48,512 bases of DNA from CALIKS01 sp964440295 (GCA_964440295.1 CAYTRT010000007.1:1-48512), one strand, 5' to 3'; counted from the stretch's first letter, positions 16,511-25,158 are shown. Notes: generated from the sequence alone by a model not told the origin. A program made the numbers and translations.

Positions 16511-16523
16511 CTCTATAAACTTT
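16511..16523. promoter_or_regulatory. TATA-like element between polB1 and the glycosyltransferase gene
   Basis: CTATAAACTTTTA can be read in either direction. On the minus strand it is correctly placed for a short-leader polB1 transcript. On the plus strand a second element, TTATATAC at 16551-16558, fits the start at 16588 better. Confidence 0.5.
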
Positions 16524-16587
16524 TATGCATGAAGTCGCCGTGCCCATAGGTTATATACTCCTATTAACGTCTTCGTGGGTAGACCTA

Positions 16588-18849
16588 ATGAGGAATAAAC
16601 TACTGATAGCTATACTGACGGCGATTGGCCTTGCTGTGAGATTCACGCTGGCACCCTTCACTGGACACGGCTGGGACATGTATGTCTGGATTAAAAGCGG
16701 CGAGCTGTTCACCTACACTAGTCATAACATCTATGAGATATCAGACATTGCTGGTTTTCCATGGGGCTTCTACGCATATCCACCGCTCTGGCTCTACTGG
16801 TTAGCGGCGGCACAGGTATTAAAAGTCCTGTTAGGACTTGATATTCATCTGCACGTATTTCTAATCAAGCTTCCAATTATTCTGGCCGACGTCATAACAG
16901 GACTACTACTGTATCGACTGGGACAAAAACTAGCACTGGAGGAGAAAACCTGCGTTACGATGTATGCATTGTTCATCCTCAATCCACTTGTGATATTTAT
17001 CTCCTCGGTGTGGGGTATGTTTGACTCAATAGCGACGCTGTTTGTAATACTCTCACTGCTACTGTTGACGACTAAACATGAATATTTGTCGTTACTGTCG
17101 TTAGGAGTGGGCGCAGCTGTCAAGATCTATCCAGCCCTATTCTTTCCCGCACTCTTGATATATCTTCACGAAAATAAAAAGCCAATACGAGAGGTACTCA
17201 TCAAGGGCAGCGCCATGTTCTTTTCTCCGCTAATAATAACATCGCTTCCCTACCTCTACTCGCCTGGCCCATACCTCTCCAAAATATTCTTTCATGTCTC
17301 TAACGTCGGTCAATTTAACATCTGGACGTTGATAAAACCGTTCCTCAGCATCGAGTGGATCTCCATTATTAGCACGTCGCTACTTGTCTTTTTGTATGGA
17401 TATTTCATACTCAAGAACCTGAAGAATTTCTCAGATAGTGGATTTCATCTGAGACTGTTTACAGGGCTTTTGATAATATTTTTAGCCACTTCGATGAAGG
17501 TAAACGTCCAATACATGGTCTGGGTTATTCCCCTGCTACTAATCGAGATTGCGACAAAAAAGGGCAGATCGAGGCAAGACGTAGTTTCATACATCATAAT
17601 CAACGCCGTGGGACTTGTCTTTATAGCGGCATTCGGACAACTGATAAGTTTCGACCTAGACTCTCTAGGGAGAGTAAACAGCCTATTGGTGTCTGAGAAC
17701 TTCATTGCCGGTGGATTAATCCTCACCTCTTCTGCGGTTGCTGGCTGGCGATTCATTCTAATGATGCTTGATCATCTTAGACTCACGAATATCAAGAAGA
17801 TAATGATGGAGAAGGTCGGCATATCTTTGATATTGATTCTATTTATTCTGTCGCTTTCATTGTTCCCGTCTCCTTCTGGTATAGAGCTGCCGCAGAGTAA
17901 GGTTAGAATAGCAGTGCTTGAGAGCGCCCATTCACTATTCACAGATGGGAAAACACATCTTGATGCCGATGAGGTCGATAGGCTGGGAAGACCAAACATC
18001 ATAGTTTTGCCATTCTCCATAGATTTCTTCAACTTATACGACAAATACGACCCAGAACTATCGCTCAACAAGTACATGAAATTCAGGATAGATGCATCGG
18101 AGCTAAAAGCCCGCGATCTGAGAAGAATAGTGAGTAATCTGAAAAATGAGGGCATTAGAGTCATGGTTGGGGTATTTATCGCGCCTGAGCAAAGGCTCGT
18201 CAGCTACGGCATACATGGCTATTCATCAGACTGGCTGGTGAATAATCATGCAGAAGTGTTGAGAAATGGGAAGATACAATTTAGCGAATACATACATGAG
18301 GGTGGCGTGGAGACACGATACAGCGCTTTCATCGCCAAAAAGATCAGGGACATAGTCAAGGACTTTGGCTTTGACGGTGTCTATATCTTGACGGAGCCCG
18401 AAGGCATAAGGACGGCGAAAGACCTTGAAGCCGTACTCCCACTGCTGATTGATGTTAGAAAAGAGGTTGGAAATGATAAAGTCCTAGTTATAGACCGGGT
18501 CGACCCATTTCTCTCAGCCCCAGCACTGAAAGAAATCTTGAGTCAGGTAGATTATCTCGTGATTCACACTTCTCCCTGGATTGATGGAATGCTTCATGGG
18601 GCAAGGGCCAACAGGACAATCGAGACCTACCAACTTCGTCTAAAGCAACTCAAAAACGATCTCCCAAGAGATGCCTGGCCCAAACTCCTCTACACAGTCT
18701 ACACTCTGGACATGACTAATGGGTGGCTGACACCTGCACTTCAGGTGCAGCTCGAGGTTGATTCCTACTGCGGCCTGCTCGAGAGTGGTTACGCAGTTTA
18801 TTACGCCTCTAACTATCTGCCCTACAGGCTAAAACTCAGGGCAAGCTAG
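16588..18849 (+). CDS. GT-C mannosyltransferase-like membrane protein with C-terminal TIM-barrel-like domain
   Basis: About 753 residues. The first ~430 are a polytopic membrane domain with the GHGWDMYVW loop near the N terminus and SSVWGMFDSIATLF, typical of GT-C enzymes using polyprenyl-phosphate sugars (PIG-M/DUF2029-like). After a last hydrophobic segment (LILILFILSLSLF) comes a ~320-residue soluble domain with alternating beta/alpha units, including DFGFDGVYILTEPEG and YLVIHTSPW, resembling glycoside-hydrolase-like TIM barrels; which acidic residues would be catalytic is unclear. The soluble domain probably lies outside the cell. The ATG at 16588 is chosen because the frame also opens at 16525, but that would put 21 residues over the TATA-like elements. 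The 3' end overlaps the convergent gene by 4 nt. Confidence 0.82.
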   Translation: MRNKLLIAILTAIGLAVRFTLAPFTGHGWDMYVWIKSGELFTYTSHNIYEISDIAGFPWGFYAYPPLWLYWLAAAQVLKVLLGLDIHLHVFLIKLPIILADVITGLLLYRLGQKLALEEKTCVTMYALFILNPLVIFISSVWGMFDSIATLFVILSLLLLTTKHEYLSLLSLGVGAAVKIYPALFFPALLIYLHENKKPIREVLIKGSAMFFSPLIITSLPYLYSPGPYLSKIFFHVSNVGQFNIWTLIKPFLSIEWISIISTSLLVFLYGYFILKNLKNFSDSGFHLRLFTGLLIIFLATSMKVNVQYMVWVIPLLLIEIATKKGRSRQDVVSYIIINAVGLVFIAAFGQLISFDLDSLGRVNSLLVSENFIAGGLILTSSAVAGWRFILMMLDHLRLTNIKKIMMEKVGISLILILFILSLSLFPSPSGIELPQSKVRIAVLESAHSLFTDGKTHLDADEVDRLGRPNIIVLPFSIDFFNLYDKYDPELSLNKYMKFRIDASELKARDLRRIVSNLKNEGIRVMVGVFIAPEQRLVSYGIHGYSSDWLVNNHAEVLRNGKIQFSEYIHEGGVETRYSAFIAKKIRDIVKDFGFDGVYILTEPEGIRTAKDLEAVLPLLIDVRKEVGNDKVLVIDRVDPFLSAPALKEILSQVDYLVIHTSPWIDGMLHGARANRTIETYQLRLKQLKNDLPRDAWPKLLYTVYTLDMTNGWLTPALQVQLEVDSYCGLLESGYAVYYASNYLPYRLKLRAS

Positions 18850-19901
18850 CTTCGAGCCTTACTAGATTGTGGATTCAGACCCCTCCTTTTGACAAGTATC
18901 GACAACGAGACCACCAGAGATATGAACGACACGATGAGCGTTGTTACGTGGGTTGATAGTCTCCAGGCAATCACGGCTGAGCCGGCCCAGTCCCCTCTAA
19001 GTGAGTGTATAAAGAGTGAGACGCCGAGCTCCGTCGTGCCAGATCCACCCAGCGTTATGGGCAGTACCCCCAGCGCGACTCCTGAGTATGCGGCCAGTAA
19101 TGATTCATAGAATTCAAGTCTTATGCCGCTCGCTGAATAGATGACGAAGACAGTCAATCCATAGATAATGGCTAAGATGACCGTGAGGATTATGTTAATT
19201 ATGATTACCCTATTGTTTGGATGAGAGTGATAGAACTTCAGGGATGATGAAAAAGACCTGTAGGTCTCGGCCAACCAATTAATTATTCTTCCGAGAAGTG
19301 AGGAATGATTAGTCTTGTTTAGAAACCAATCCAGCAGGTGGGAGCCGTCTCTTCCAGAGAGGGCGGAAAAGAAGATGGACAGATAAAAAATTAGTATTGG
19401 CAAAGAGATTAATAGTAGGATAGACGCCAGCGTTGAGTCCTTGTTCATGAGGACGTAAATTGCCGCGGCTATCGTTATTGAGGTGCCCATGAAGACGTCG
19501 TAAAAGGTCTCAGAATACGAGATCCAGAGTGCTTTGCCGCTGTCCAGTCCACGCGACATTAAGTAACCCGCCCTGACCAGCTCGTCGCCTATGTAGGACA
19601 GCGAGGTAGATGCCACGAATTCGCTTCCAACCCTAACGACTATGCATTCGCTTATTCTAGGATTGAAATTAACGCGCGAGCCTTTTAAAAAGAAGTAGAA
19701 CCTCAGTCCCTGAAGTATGAGCCTAGTAATTATTAGGAGAGACGAAATGACGACGGGTACTGCTCCTATCTTTGTAATGTCTTCCAAGCTTAACCCTAGG
19801 ACGGTGAAGTAGATCCACGGCGTCGCTAGGCCCACAATCACGCCGATAATCATTAGTCTCCAAGGAATTCTCTCTGCGCTTATCCCTAGGCTTCTAAGCA
19901 T
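18846..19901 (-). CDS. UPF0104/lysylphosphatidylglycerol synthase-TM-type membrane protein
   Basis: A 351-residue integral membrane protein with about eight hydrophobic segments and the family's conserved features: an early RLILQGLRFYFFL segment, FVASTSLSYIGDELVRAGYL, and the late glycine-rich GVALGVLPITLGGSGTTELG loop. Archaeal members often sit next to glycosyltransferases and are candidate lipid-linked sugar flippases or accessory proteins (as discussed for AglD-type loci). Here it lies between a GT-C and a GT2 enzyme, supporting a role in surface glycan or glycolipid assembly (inference). Confidence 0.82.
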   Translation of the reverse strand: MLRSLGISAERIPWRLMIIGVIVGLATPWIYFTVLGLSLEDITKIGAVPVVISSLLIITRLILQGLRFYFFLKGSRVNFNPRISECIVVRVGSEFVASTSLSYIGDELVRAGYLMSRGLDSGKALWISYSETFYDVFMGTSITIAAAIYVLMNKDSTLASILLLISLPILIFYLSIFFSALSGRDGSHLLDWFLNKTNHSSLLGRIINWLAETYRSFSSSLKFYHSHPNNRVIIINIILTVILAIIYGLTVFVIYSASGIRLEFYESLLAAYSGVALGVLPITLGGSGTTELGVSLFIHSLRGDWAGSAVIAWRLSTHVTTLIVSFISLVVSLSILVKRRGLNPQSSKARS

Positions 19902-19953
19902 GTTTCAAACGGAGAAAAATAATTAATTGTATTTAATACTTTTAGTCGTGGAG

Positions 19954-20841
19954 ATGCATACGATATCGTTCGGCATACCTTCGTACAATGAGCCGCATAA
20001 TGTCTTAAGATTGTTGGGAATGATTGAGCGTCAGGTCCTCCCACCTTCAGCCAATGTCAAGGAAATAATCATAGTGGATGATAGTGACGATGAACGTTAC
20101 GGCGCATTGATGCGGGGCATCATTAACTATTCACATCTCCCAATCGAGATTATTCATAACACGGCCAGGCGTGGCGTTGCAGCTGCGTGGAACAGCATCT
20201 TTTCTAGGGTGAGCAGTGAGGTACTAGTTCTCTACGATGCCGACGTCGCGATAAGGCCAGAAACCACTTGGAGATTGATAAGTCCACTGTTATCGAGTGA
20301 TGACTTGGGGCTTGTGGCTGCGTGTGTACGCCCCGTCTCGAGTTCATCGCTCGCCGGATTGATGTCTAGCTACATTGCTGAGTGGCTAAGCCAGATGAGG
20401 ACTCATTATCCCAGATCAAAATACCTAGCGATGGGCCGAGGAATGGCCGTAAAGACAGACGTTGTGCGGAGTCTAGAGATTCCGAGGAAGGTGGTATCGG
20501 TTGACCTCTACGTCCAGCTGTTCACGATAATGTCGGGCCATGACGTGGGATACGCACCTGACGCGGTTGTGGAGTTTAGGCCACCGAGTCTTTTGAGAGA
20601 GGCTATTTCTCAGACTCTGAGAGGATTCTTCGGTCATAGACAGCTGAGAGTTCTTTCGGACCGCCTGTTAAGAAATCCCTCCCTCGGTGAAGAATTGGTC
20701 TACGCGTTTAGGGTAGCTAGGCAGGACATTCATAGAGCAACTGCAGCATTCTTAGGCTACTTGCTACTATTCTTCTTGACACCCAGCCTCTACAAGGGTG
20801 CCTGTAGCTATTTATGGGAGATAGCGGGGACTTCTAAGTAG
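19954..20841 (+). CDS. Family 2 glycosyltransferase
   Basis: About 295 residues. IPSYNEPHNV at the start, EIIIVDDSDDE and VLVLYDADVAI are the GT2 nucleotide-sugar and DxD-type motifs of a cytoplasmic GT-A fold. A hydrophobic C-terminal segment (AFLGYLLLFFL) suggests a membrane anchor. It may make a polyprenyl-phosphate sugar used by the GT-C protein upstream (inference). The frame opens at TTG 19927, but that overlaps a TATA-like TTTAATACTTTTA; the ATG at 19954, right before the conserved IPSYNE, is more likely. Confidence 0.85.
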   Translation: MHTISFGIPSYNEPHNVLRLLGMIERQVLPPSANVKEIIIVDDSDDERYGALMRGIINYSHLPIEIIHNTARRGVAAAWNSIFSRVSSEVLVLYDADVAIRPETTWRLISPLLSSDDLGLVAACVRPVSSSSLAGLMSSYIAEWLSQMRTHYPRSKYLAMGRGMAVKTDVVRSLEIPRKVVSVDLYVQLFTIMSGHDVGYAPDAVVEFRPPSLLREAISQTLRGFFGHRQLRVLSDRLLRNPSLGEELVYAFRVARQDIHRATAAFLGYLLLFFLTPSLYKGACSYLWEIAGTSK

Positions 20842-20877
20842 TGGCCAGACATTCTGGGGCAAGAATATAGTTAATTA

Positions 20878-20910
20878 GGGGAGGTGTCAATATTGGTTGC
20901 TGCTAGATGA
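20878..20910 (+). other. Strong SD plus 5-codon mini-ORF ahead of uS5
   Basis: GGGGAGGTG (20878-20886) is the strongest Shine-Dalgarno I see, yet it is 20 nt before the uS5 ATG (20907). At proper spacing after it, TTG 20893 opens MVAAR-stop, and the stop TGA overlaps the uS5 ATG (ATGA). It is either a translationally coupled mini-cistron or a sign that the uS5 N terminus carries an indel. Confidence 0.35.
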
Positions 20911-21533
20911 GTACTGAGTGGCAACCCCGGACGACCGTTGGCAGACTCGTAAAGGAGGGAAAGATAACCTCTATTGAGGAGCTTTTCGCCCAAAACATGA
21001 GGATTACCGAGCCCGAGATAGTTGATCTTCTTTTACCAAACCTTGAGCAGGAAGTCATCGACGTGAAACTCGTCCAGAGGCAGACAGACGCAGGCGAGAA
21101 GTCTAGGTTTAAGGCGATAGTCGCTGTCGGGAATAGGGATGGCTTCGTCGGCCTGGGCACCGGAAAATCACCACACGTAGTGATGGCGATTGAGAGCGCA
21201 GTAGCCAAGGCCAAGATGAACCTCACATACGTGAGGAGAGGATGTGGTAGCTGGGAGTGTGCATGCGGAGACCCGCATAGCATCGAGACTGTAGTTGAGG
21301 GAAAATGGGGGAGCGTGAAGGTTATTCTTCTCCCCGGACCGAGAGGGCTGGGACTAGTTGCTGGAGACGTCGCTAAGATTATCCTGCGACTCGCAGGTGT
21401 GAGGGACTGCTGGACGAGGAGCTTCGGAGAGACGAGGACGACTCTCAGCATGGCCGGCGCAGTATTCCAAGCACTGAAGAACACTAACAGGATTGTTCTG
21501 CCAACCTTCTGGAGAGGGCAGAGCACGACATGA
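20907..21533 (+). CDS. rpsE: 30S ribosomal protein uS5
   Basis: A 208-residue archaeal uS5. EWQPRTTVGRLVKEGKITS at the N terminus, the double-stranded-RNA-binding half, VRRGCGSWECACGDPHS and the C-terminal WTRSFGETRTT are family hallmarks. In most archaea it follows uL18 in the spc cluster; here a glycosyltransferase precedes it, so the cluster starts at uS5. The end overlaps uL30 by 4 nt. The reading frame on the opposite strand over the same bases is a codon-use shadow. Confidence 0.97.
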   Translation: MSTEWQPRTTVGRLVKEGKITSIEELFAQNMRITEPEIVDLLLPNLEQEVIDVKLVQRQTDAGEKSRFKAIVAVGNRDGFVGLGTGKSPHVVMAIESAVAKAKMNLTYVRRGCGSWECACGDPHSIETVVEGKWGSVKVILLPGPRGLGLVAGDVAKIILRLAGVRDCWTRSFGETRTTLSMAGAVFQALKNTNRIVLPTFWRGQSTT

Positions 21534-22012
21534 GTGATGGTAATGCCTCATGCTTCCTAGTAGTGAGGCTTAGAGGACCCTCAGGGCTCAGCGCAGTAAT
21601 AGACAATACGCTACATATGCTAAACCTGAAACGCTCATGCTGGGCAACACTCGTCCCCAACGAGCCCTCTATTGTTGGAATGCTCAGAAAAGTTGAGAAG
21701 TGCATAACTTGGGGGGAGCCAGACGAGCAACTCTTATTGCAACTCATCAACAAGAGGGGAGAAAAACGACAAGACGTAAACCCGGAGGAGGTACTAAAAG
21801 AGTTAGGGTTCACGTCGGTCGAAGACCTCGTAAAGAAGATCTTGAACGGCGAGGTGGAGATCAAGGCTCTTTGGAAAATATATAAGCCCTACTTCAGGCT
21901 TCATCCACCGAAAAAAGGGTTCAGGAAGAGCACCAAGAGACCGTTCAAGGAGGGCGGAGAATACGGATACAGGGGGCAGGACATCTCCGAGCTAGTTAGG
22001 CGCATGATTTAG
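21530..22012 (+). CDS. rpl30: 50S ribosomal protein uL30
   Basis: A 160-residue archaeal uL30 with the N-terminal VVRLRGPSGL, the LNLKRSCWATLVPNEPS ribosomal core and the long archaeal C-terminal extension ending in RLHPPKKGFRKSTKRPF. The ATG overlaps the uS5 stop by 4 nt, indicating coupled translation. A separate TATA box follows before uL15. Confidence 0.95.
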   Translation: MSDGNASCFLVVRLRGPSGLSAVIDNTLHMLNLKRSCWATLVPNEPSIVGMLRKVEKCITWGEPDEQLLLQLINKRGEKRQDVNPEEVLKELGFTSVEDLVKKILNGEVEIKALWKIYKPYFRLHPPKKGFRKSTKRPFKEGGEYGYRGQDISELVRRMI

Positions 22013-22024
22013 CCTCTAACCACA

Positions 22025-22034
22025 GCTATATATA
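22025..22034 (+). promoter_or_regulatory. TATA box before uL15
   Basis: GCTATATATA lies about 40 nt before the uL15 ATG at 22070, suggesting the uL15-SecY part can be transcribed independently of uS5-uL30. Confidence 0.6.
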
Positions 22035-22069
22035 TGTCCTTGCCCTAATGGATTTTCGGTCAGATAACT

Positions 22070-22513
22070 ATGCCTACGAGGTTTAGGAAGGTGAGAAAAC
22101 TCCGAGGGTCGAGATACCATACTTGGGGGCAGATTGGACAGCATCGAAAGCATGGAGCAAAGGGTGGAAGAGGCATGGCGGGCGCCCATAAGCATAAGTG
22201 GACATGGGTCCTGAAATACGCGCCGGAGTACTTTGGAAAGAAGGGAATGGTTCCTCCGACGAGGAGGATCGTAAGGGCAGTCAACCTCAACCAGATATCA
22301 GTCATTGCAGAACAGTTAGCAAACTCGAAAGACGCGGCCTACGAGGATGATAAATTAATAATCGATCTGACCAAGCTAAACTTTGATAAGGTCTTGGCGT
22401 CCGGAGTTCTGCACCGCCCGGTCAAGATTATCGCTAGGTCGTGGTCGGAGAGGGCGGAGAAAAAAATCAAGGAGCTTGGCTCAATAATTGTTAGCCCAGA
22501 TGTAGCTGAGTGA
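22070..22513 (+). CDS. rplO: 50S ribosomal protein uL15
   Basis: A 147-residue archaeal uL15. The N-terminal RKLRGSRYHTWGQIGQHRKH and KGGRGMAGAHKHKWTW are the family's conserved rRNA-binding loops, and the C-terminal half carries the KIIARSWSERAEKKIKELG region. It is followed after 7 nt by secY. No features are unusual. Confidence 0.96.
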   Translation: MPTRFRKVRKLRGSRYHTWGQIGQHRKHGAKGGRGMAGAHKHKWTWVLKYAPEYFGKKGMVPPTRRIVRAVNLNQISVIAEQLANSKDAAYEDDKLIIDLTKLNFDKVLASGVLHRPVKIIARSWSERAEKKIKELGSIIVSPDVAE

Positions 22514-22520
22514 GTCTTGA

Positions 22521-23753
22521 ATGTCGATCGATATTAGGACGATCATAGACGCTACCTCTCGCCTCCTACCGGAGATAAAGAAGCCTGGAAGAAAGTTGTC
22601 CTTGACTGAGCGACTCGTATGGACCGCGCTGGTACTAGTCGTGTATGAAGCTATGGGAAGCATCGTCCTGTACGGCGTAGATATTTCACCCTCAGCCCAG
22701 GCCAGCCCGCTGCTTTTGAACGTGATATTCGCCTCGCAAATAGGCACCCTAACAACCCTCGGAATCGGCCCAATCGTCACTGCTGGACTTATACTACAGC
22801 TACTCGTGGGAGCAGAGTTGATACGTCTAGACTTGACCAAGCCCGAGGACAGGGCCCTATTCACGTCTGCTAGCAAGTTCCTCACAATAGTCATAGCTCT
22901 CTTCCAAGCGGCCGCCTACGTGATGGCAGGATACTTTGGAGTACTTACTCCGAACGCACAAGTAGCGGTCTTTGTGCAGCTCGTCGCGGCCACCATAGTC
23001 GTGATGCTGCTGGACGAGATGGTGCAGAAGGGATGGGGTATAGGGAGCGGTATCAGCCTATTCATAGCCGCCGGAGTCGCTGGACAGATCTTCTCAGACC
23101 TATTTTCGCCTATTACTCTGCAGGATGGCTACTTTCATGGCGTAATACTGGCAATTTTCCAGGCTATAATTGGGGGCCGTAGCCTTAGTGAAGTCTTCAT
23201 CAGGCCACACGTCGGACGAGGCGACATCCTAGGACTCATATCTACTATTGCTATAATATTGATTGTCATATACGCGGAGGGCATCAGAGTCAACATCCCG
23301 ATTTCACATTCACGGTTCGCCGGCTACAGGGGGCAGTACCCAGTAAAGTTGCTGTACGTCTCCAACGTCCCAGTAATATTTGCATCAACCATATTCACCA
23401 ATATCTACTACATCTCTTCGATCGTATGGTCAAGGTTTAACCAAAACAACTCCAACTGGCTTCTAAATCTGATCGGCACTTTCGAAGCGACGGAGGGTGG
23501 AAGACCCATCGTGAAAGGCGGCCTAGCATACTACGTCATCGGTCCAAACTCGTTTTCAGACGCAGTNNNNNNNNNNNNNNNNNNNNNNNNNNNNNNNNNN
23601 NNNNNNNNNNNNNNNNNNNNNNNNNNNNNNNNNNNNNNNNNNNNNNNNNNNNNNNNNNNNNNNNNNATAATGTACCAGCTCTACCAGCAGCTCGTCAAGG
23701 AGCGGCTGACAGAGGTATACCCGGCCGTGGCTAAGCTAGTAGGTGAGGGATAG
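22521..23753 (+). CDS. secY: Preprotein translocase SecY, interrupted by an assembly gap
   Basis: The channel subunit of the Sec translocon. The N terminus (KLSLTERLVWTALVLVVYEAMGSI), the plug and TM2 region ending ASQIGTLTTLGIGPIVTAGLI, and KGWGIGSGISLFIAAGVAGQIF are clear SecY landmarks. A block of 100 N covers TM8 to TM10, after which the C-terminal MYQLYQQLVKERL resumes. Comparison with Methanocaldococcus SecY (about 436 residues) shows that about 100 residues, not the ~34 represented by N, should be missing; the true gene is probably about 1.4 kb. The frame staying open across the gap is therefore chance. Confidence 0.95.
   Translation: MSIDIRTIIDATSRLLPEIKKPGRKLSLTERLVWTALVLVVYEAMGSIVLYGVDISPSAQASPLLLNVIFASQIGTLTTLGIGPIVTAGLILQLLVGAELIRLDLTKPEDRALFTSASKFLTIVIALFQAAAYVMAGYFGVLTPNAQVAVFVQLVAATIVVMLLDEMVQKGWGIGSGISLFIAAGVAGQIFSDLFSPITLQDGYFHGVILAIFQAIIGGRSLSEVFIRPHVGRGDILGLISTIAIILIVIYAEGIRVNIPISHSRFAGYRGQYPVKLLYVSNVPVIFASTIFTNIYYISSIVWSRFNQNNSNWLLNLIGTFEATEGGRPIVKGGLAYYVIGPNSFSDAXXXXXXXXXXXXXXXXXXXXXXXXXXXXXXXXXXIMYQLYQQLVKERLTEVYPAVAKLVGEG
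23567..23666. other. Assembly gap of 100 N inside secY
   Basis: Exactly 100 undetermined bases, the usual placeholder for a gap of unknown size. From conserved SecY spacing I expect about 300 bases to be missing. Confidence 0.98.
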
Positions 23754-24317
23754 ATGCCGATAACTCAGGCAGCAGTAGAGATAATCTTGATATCGCTTGG
23801 GATCGGCATACTAAATGCGGTCCTAAGACGCGTAATCATAACCAAGGAGGATTTGATAAACATGCAGGAGGCAGCTGAGTATAGACGGGAGCTGATGAAG
23901 GCCGCAAAGGAGAAAGACACAAAGACTCTGCAGAAACTCGAAAAGAGAAAGGACTATATCCAGAAAATTGAGGCTAAGACCTTCGGCAAAAATATGATCA
24001 TCATGATGGCTAGCCTAGCTGTCTTCTTTACCTTTTATTACTGGGCCGTCTCCCGTTACGGCACGACACCGGTCATGCAGGTGCCTCCCGGACTATACAT
24101 CCCGTTTGTCGTCGTGAATGGGAAGGTGCAGTTCTTTGGGTGGTATCTACTCACGGCTCTGGCCTTCAGCCTGCCGATAAACAAGTTTTTAAGTCCCAAA
24201 ACACCGAGCGTATTTGGTGGGATGGGGAGTGCCCAAGAGGTTTCAAAGGACAAGGAAGTTAAGAAGAGTCTCGGTAAGGACTCCGGGCGGGAGAGTAGCA
24301 GTACACTACGAGGATAA
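23754..24317 (+). CDS. DUF106 (EMC3/TMCO1-related) membrane protein
   Basis: A 187-residue protein of the archaeal DUF106 family, distantly related to YidC, EMC3 and TMCO1 and thought to help membrane-protein insertion. The pattern is an N-terminal TM segment (AAVEIILISLGIGILNAVL), a long basic helical hairpin (30-80), a second TM (MIIMMASLAVFFTFYYW) and a third (GWYLLTALAFSLPI). It directly follows secY, the standard archaeal arrangement, although adk, often between them, is missing. The C-terminal ~30 residues overlap the eL34 gene by 89 nt; they are low-complexity and may be a read-through extension. Confidence 0.88.
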   Translation: MPITQAAVEIILISLGIGILNAVLRRVIITKEDLINMQEAAEYRRELMKAAKEKDTKTLQKLEKRKDYIQKIEAKTFGKNMIIMMASLAVFFTFYYWAVSRYGTTPVMQVPPGLYIPFVVVNGKVQFFGWYLLTALAFSLPINKFLSPKTPSVFGGMGSAQEVSKDKEVKKSLGKDSGRESSSTLRG

Positions 24318-24516
24318 GCCTTCTGGCTTCCGCCGATGTGCATGGTGTGGAAAGACGCTGTCGGGCATAATAAGAGAGAGCCTGGCTAAAGCGTCGAAGT
24401 CCGAGAAGAGGGTCTCAAGATGGTTCGGAGGATATCTCTGCCATAAGTGTCTAGAGAGTTCTCTTAAGTTTGCAGTGATTTCTGAGTGGCTGACGAGTAA
24501 GCCTACCTCAGCCTGA
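24229..24516 (+). CDS. rpl34e: 50S ribosomal protein eL34
   Basis: A ~95-residue eL34. The typical start PKRFQRTRKLRRV...TPGGRVAVHY follows GTG 24229, which is preceded by GATGGGGA as a ribosome-binding site; the frame also opens at TTG 24214. CAWCGKTL and CHKCLE form the zinc-binding CxxC pair. It overlaps the DUF106 gene by 89 nt in another frame and the convergent cmk gene by 14 nt. Presence of eL34 and eL14 argues against a standard ammonia-oxidising thaumarchaeon (from memory of ribosomal-protein distributions). Confidence 0.92.
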   Translation: MPKRFQRTRKLRRVSVRTPGGRVAVHYEDKPSGFRRCAWCGKTLSGIIRESLAKASKSEKRVSRWFGGYLCHKCLESSLKFAVISEWLTSKPTSA

Positions 24517-25081
24517 AGTACTGCTTCACGGCGGTCAGGACTATTTTATAGACTGCCTCCGCGCTTAGGTTGGAAGTGTCAAGTACTAGGTTAAATGGCG
24601 ACAGGTCTTCTCCTAGCTTTAAGCCGTACAGTGAGAAGTATAGGTCCCGATTCTTTCTATCTCTTTCTTGAATTATTCTGACGGCTTCTTCGAAGCTGAT
24701 CTTGTCTCGTCGCTGCATTCTTCGGGCCCTAGCCTCGACCGACGTCTTCAGCCATATCTTGAATCCCTCATCTATTAGCCAGGGTAGAACCCAGCTGTCA
24801 ATCACCGCCGAGCCCTCGCCGGCTATTCTCTTTAATTCTTCATCGACCTTCTTGTCAAACATGGGGTCTTGCTGCCTCAATGAGAGGAACCTCATTCCTT
24901 CTTCCGTATCCCACCATTTTTTACCCACTGGGTTGAATCCCTGACTTATCGCTAGTCTCCGGAGCGCGTCACCTCCGGAGTAGTATTTTATCCTGAGCGT
25001 CGAGGCGAGGCGCTTGGATAGCGTGCTCTTGCCAGATGCAGCCAGCCCGCTGATAAGTATCAGGATCTTTTTGCGTGTCAT
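24503..25081 (-). CDS. cmk: Cytidylate kinase, inverted within the ribosomal block
   Basis: A 192-residue archaeal CMP kinase with the P-loop GLAASGKST (12-20), the substrate-binding YYSGGDALRRLA and the lid region RRMQRRDKISFEEA...RDRKNRDLY. It phosphorylates CMP and dCMP. In many archaea cmk is co-directional between eL34 and eL14; here it is in the same place but on the opposite strand, overlapping the eL34 3' end by 14 nt. The gene is intact. Confidence 0.92.
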   Translation of the reverse strand: MTRKKILILISGLAASGKSTLSKRLASTLRIKYYSGGDALRRLAISQGFNPVGKKWWDTEEGMRFLSLRQQDPMFDKKVDEELKRIAGEGSAVIDSWVLPWLIDEGFKIWLKTSVEARARRMQRRDKISFEEAVRIIQERDRKNRDLYFSLYGLKLGEDLSPFNLVLDTSNLSAEAVYKIVLTAVKQYFRLR

Positions 25082-25158
25082 GTAGCAAGGAATTGACGGC
25101 AGGTAAAAAACTTAAGCATGTTGAAATTTATAACCAGGCCATTTGAATGAATGGATGA

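Noticed and set aside
20903..21526. 207-codon open frame on the minus strand over uS5
   Set aside because: It is exactly antisense to uS5, has no recognisable family features and reflects codon bias.
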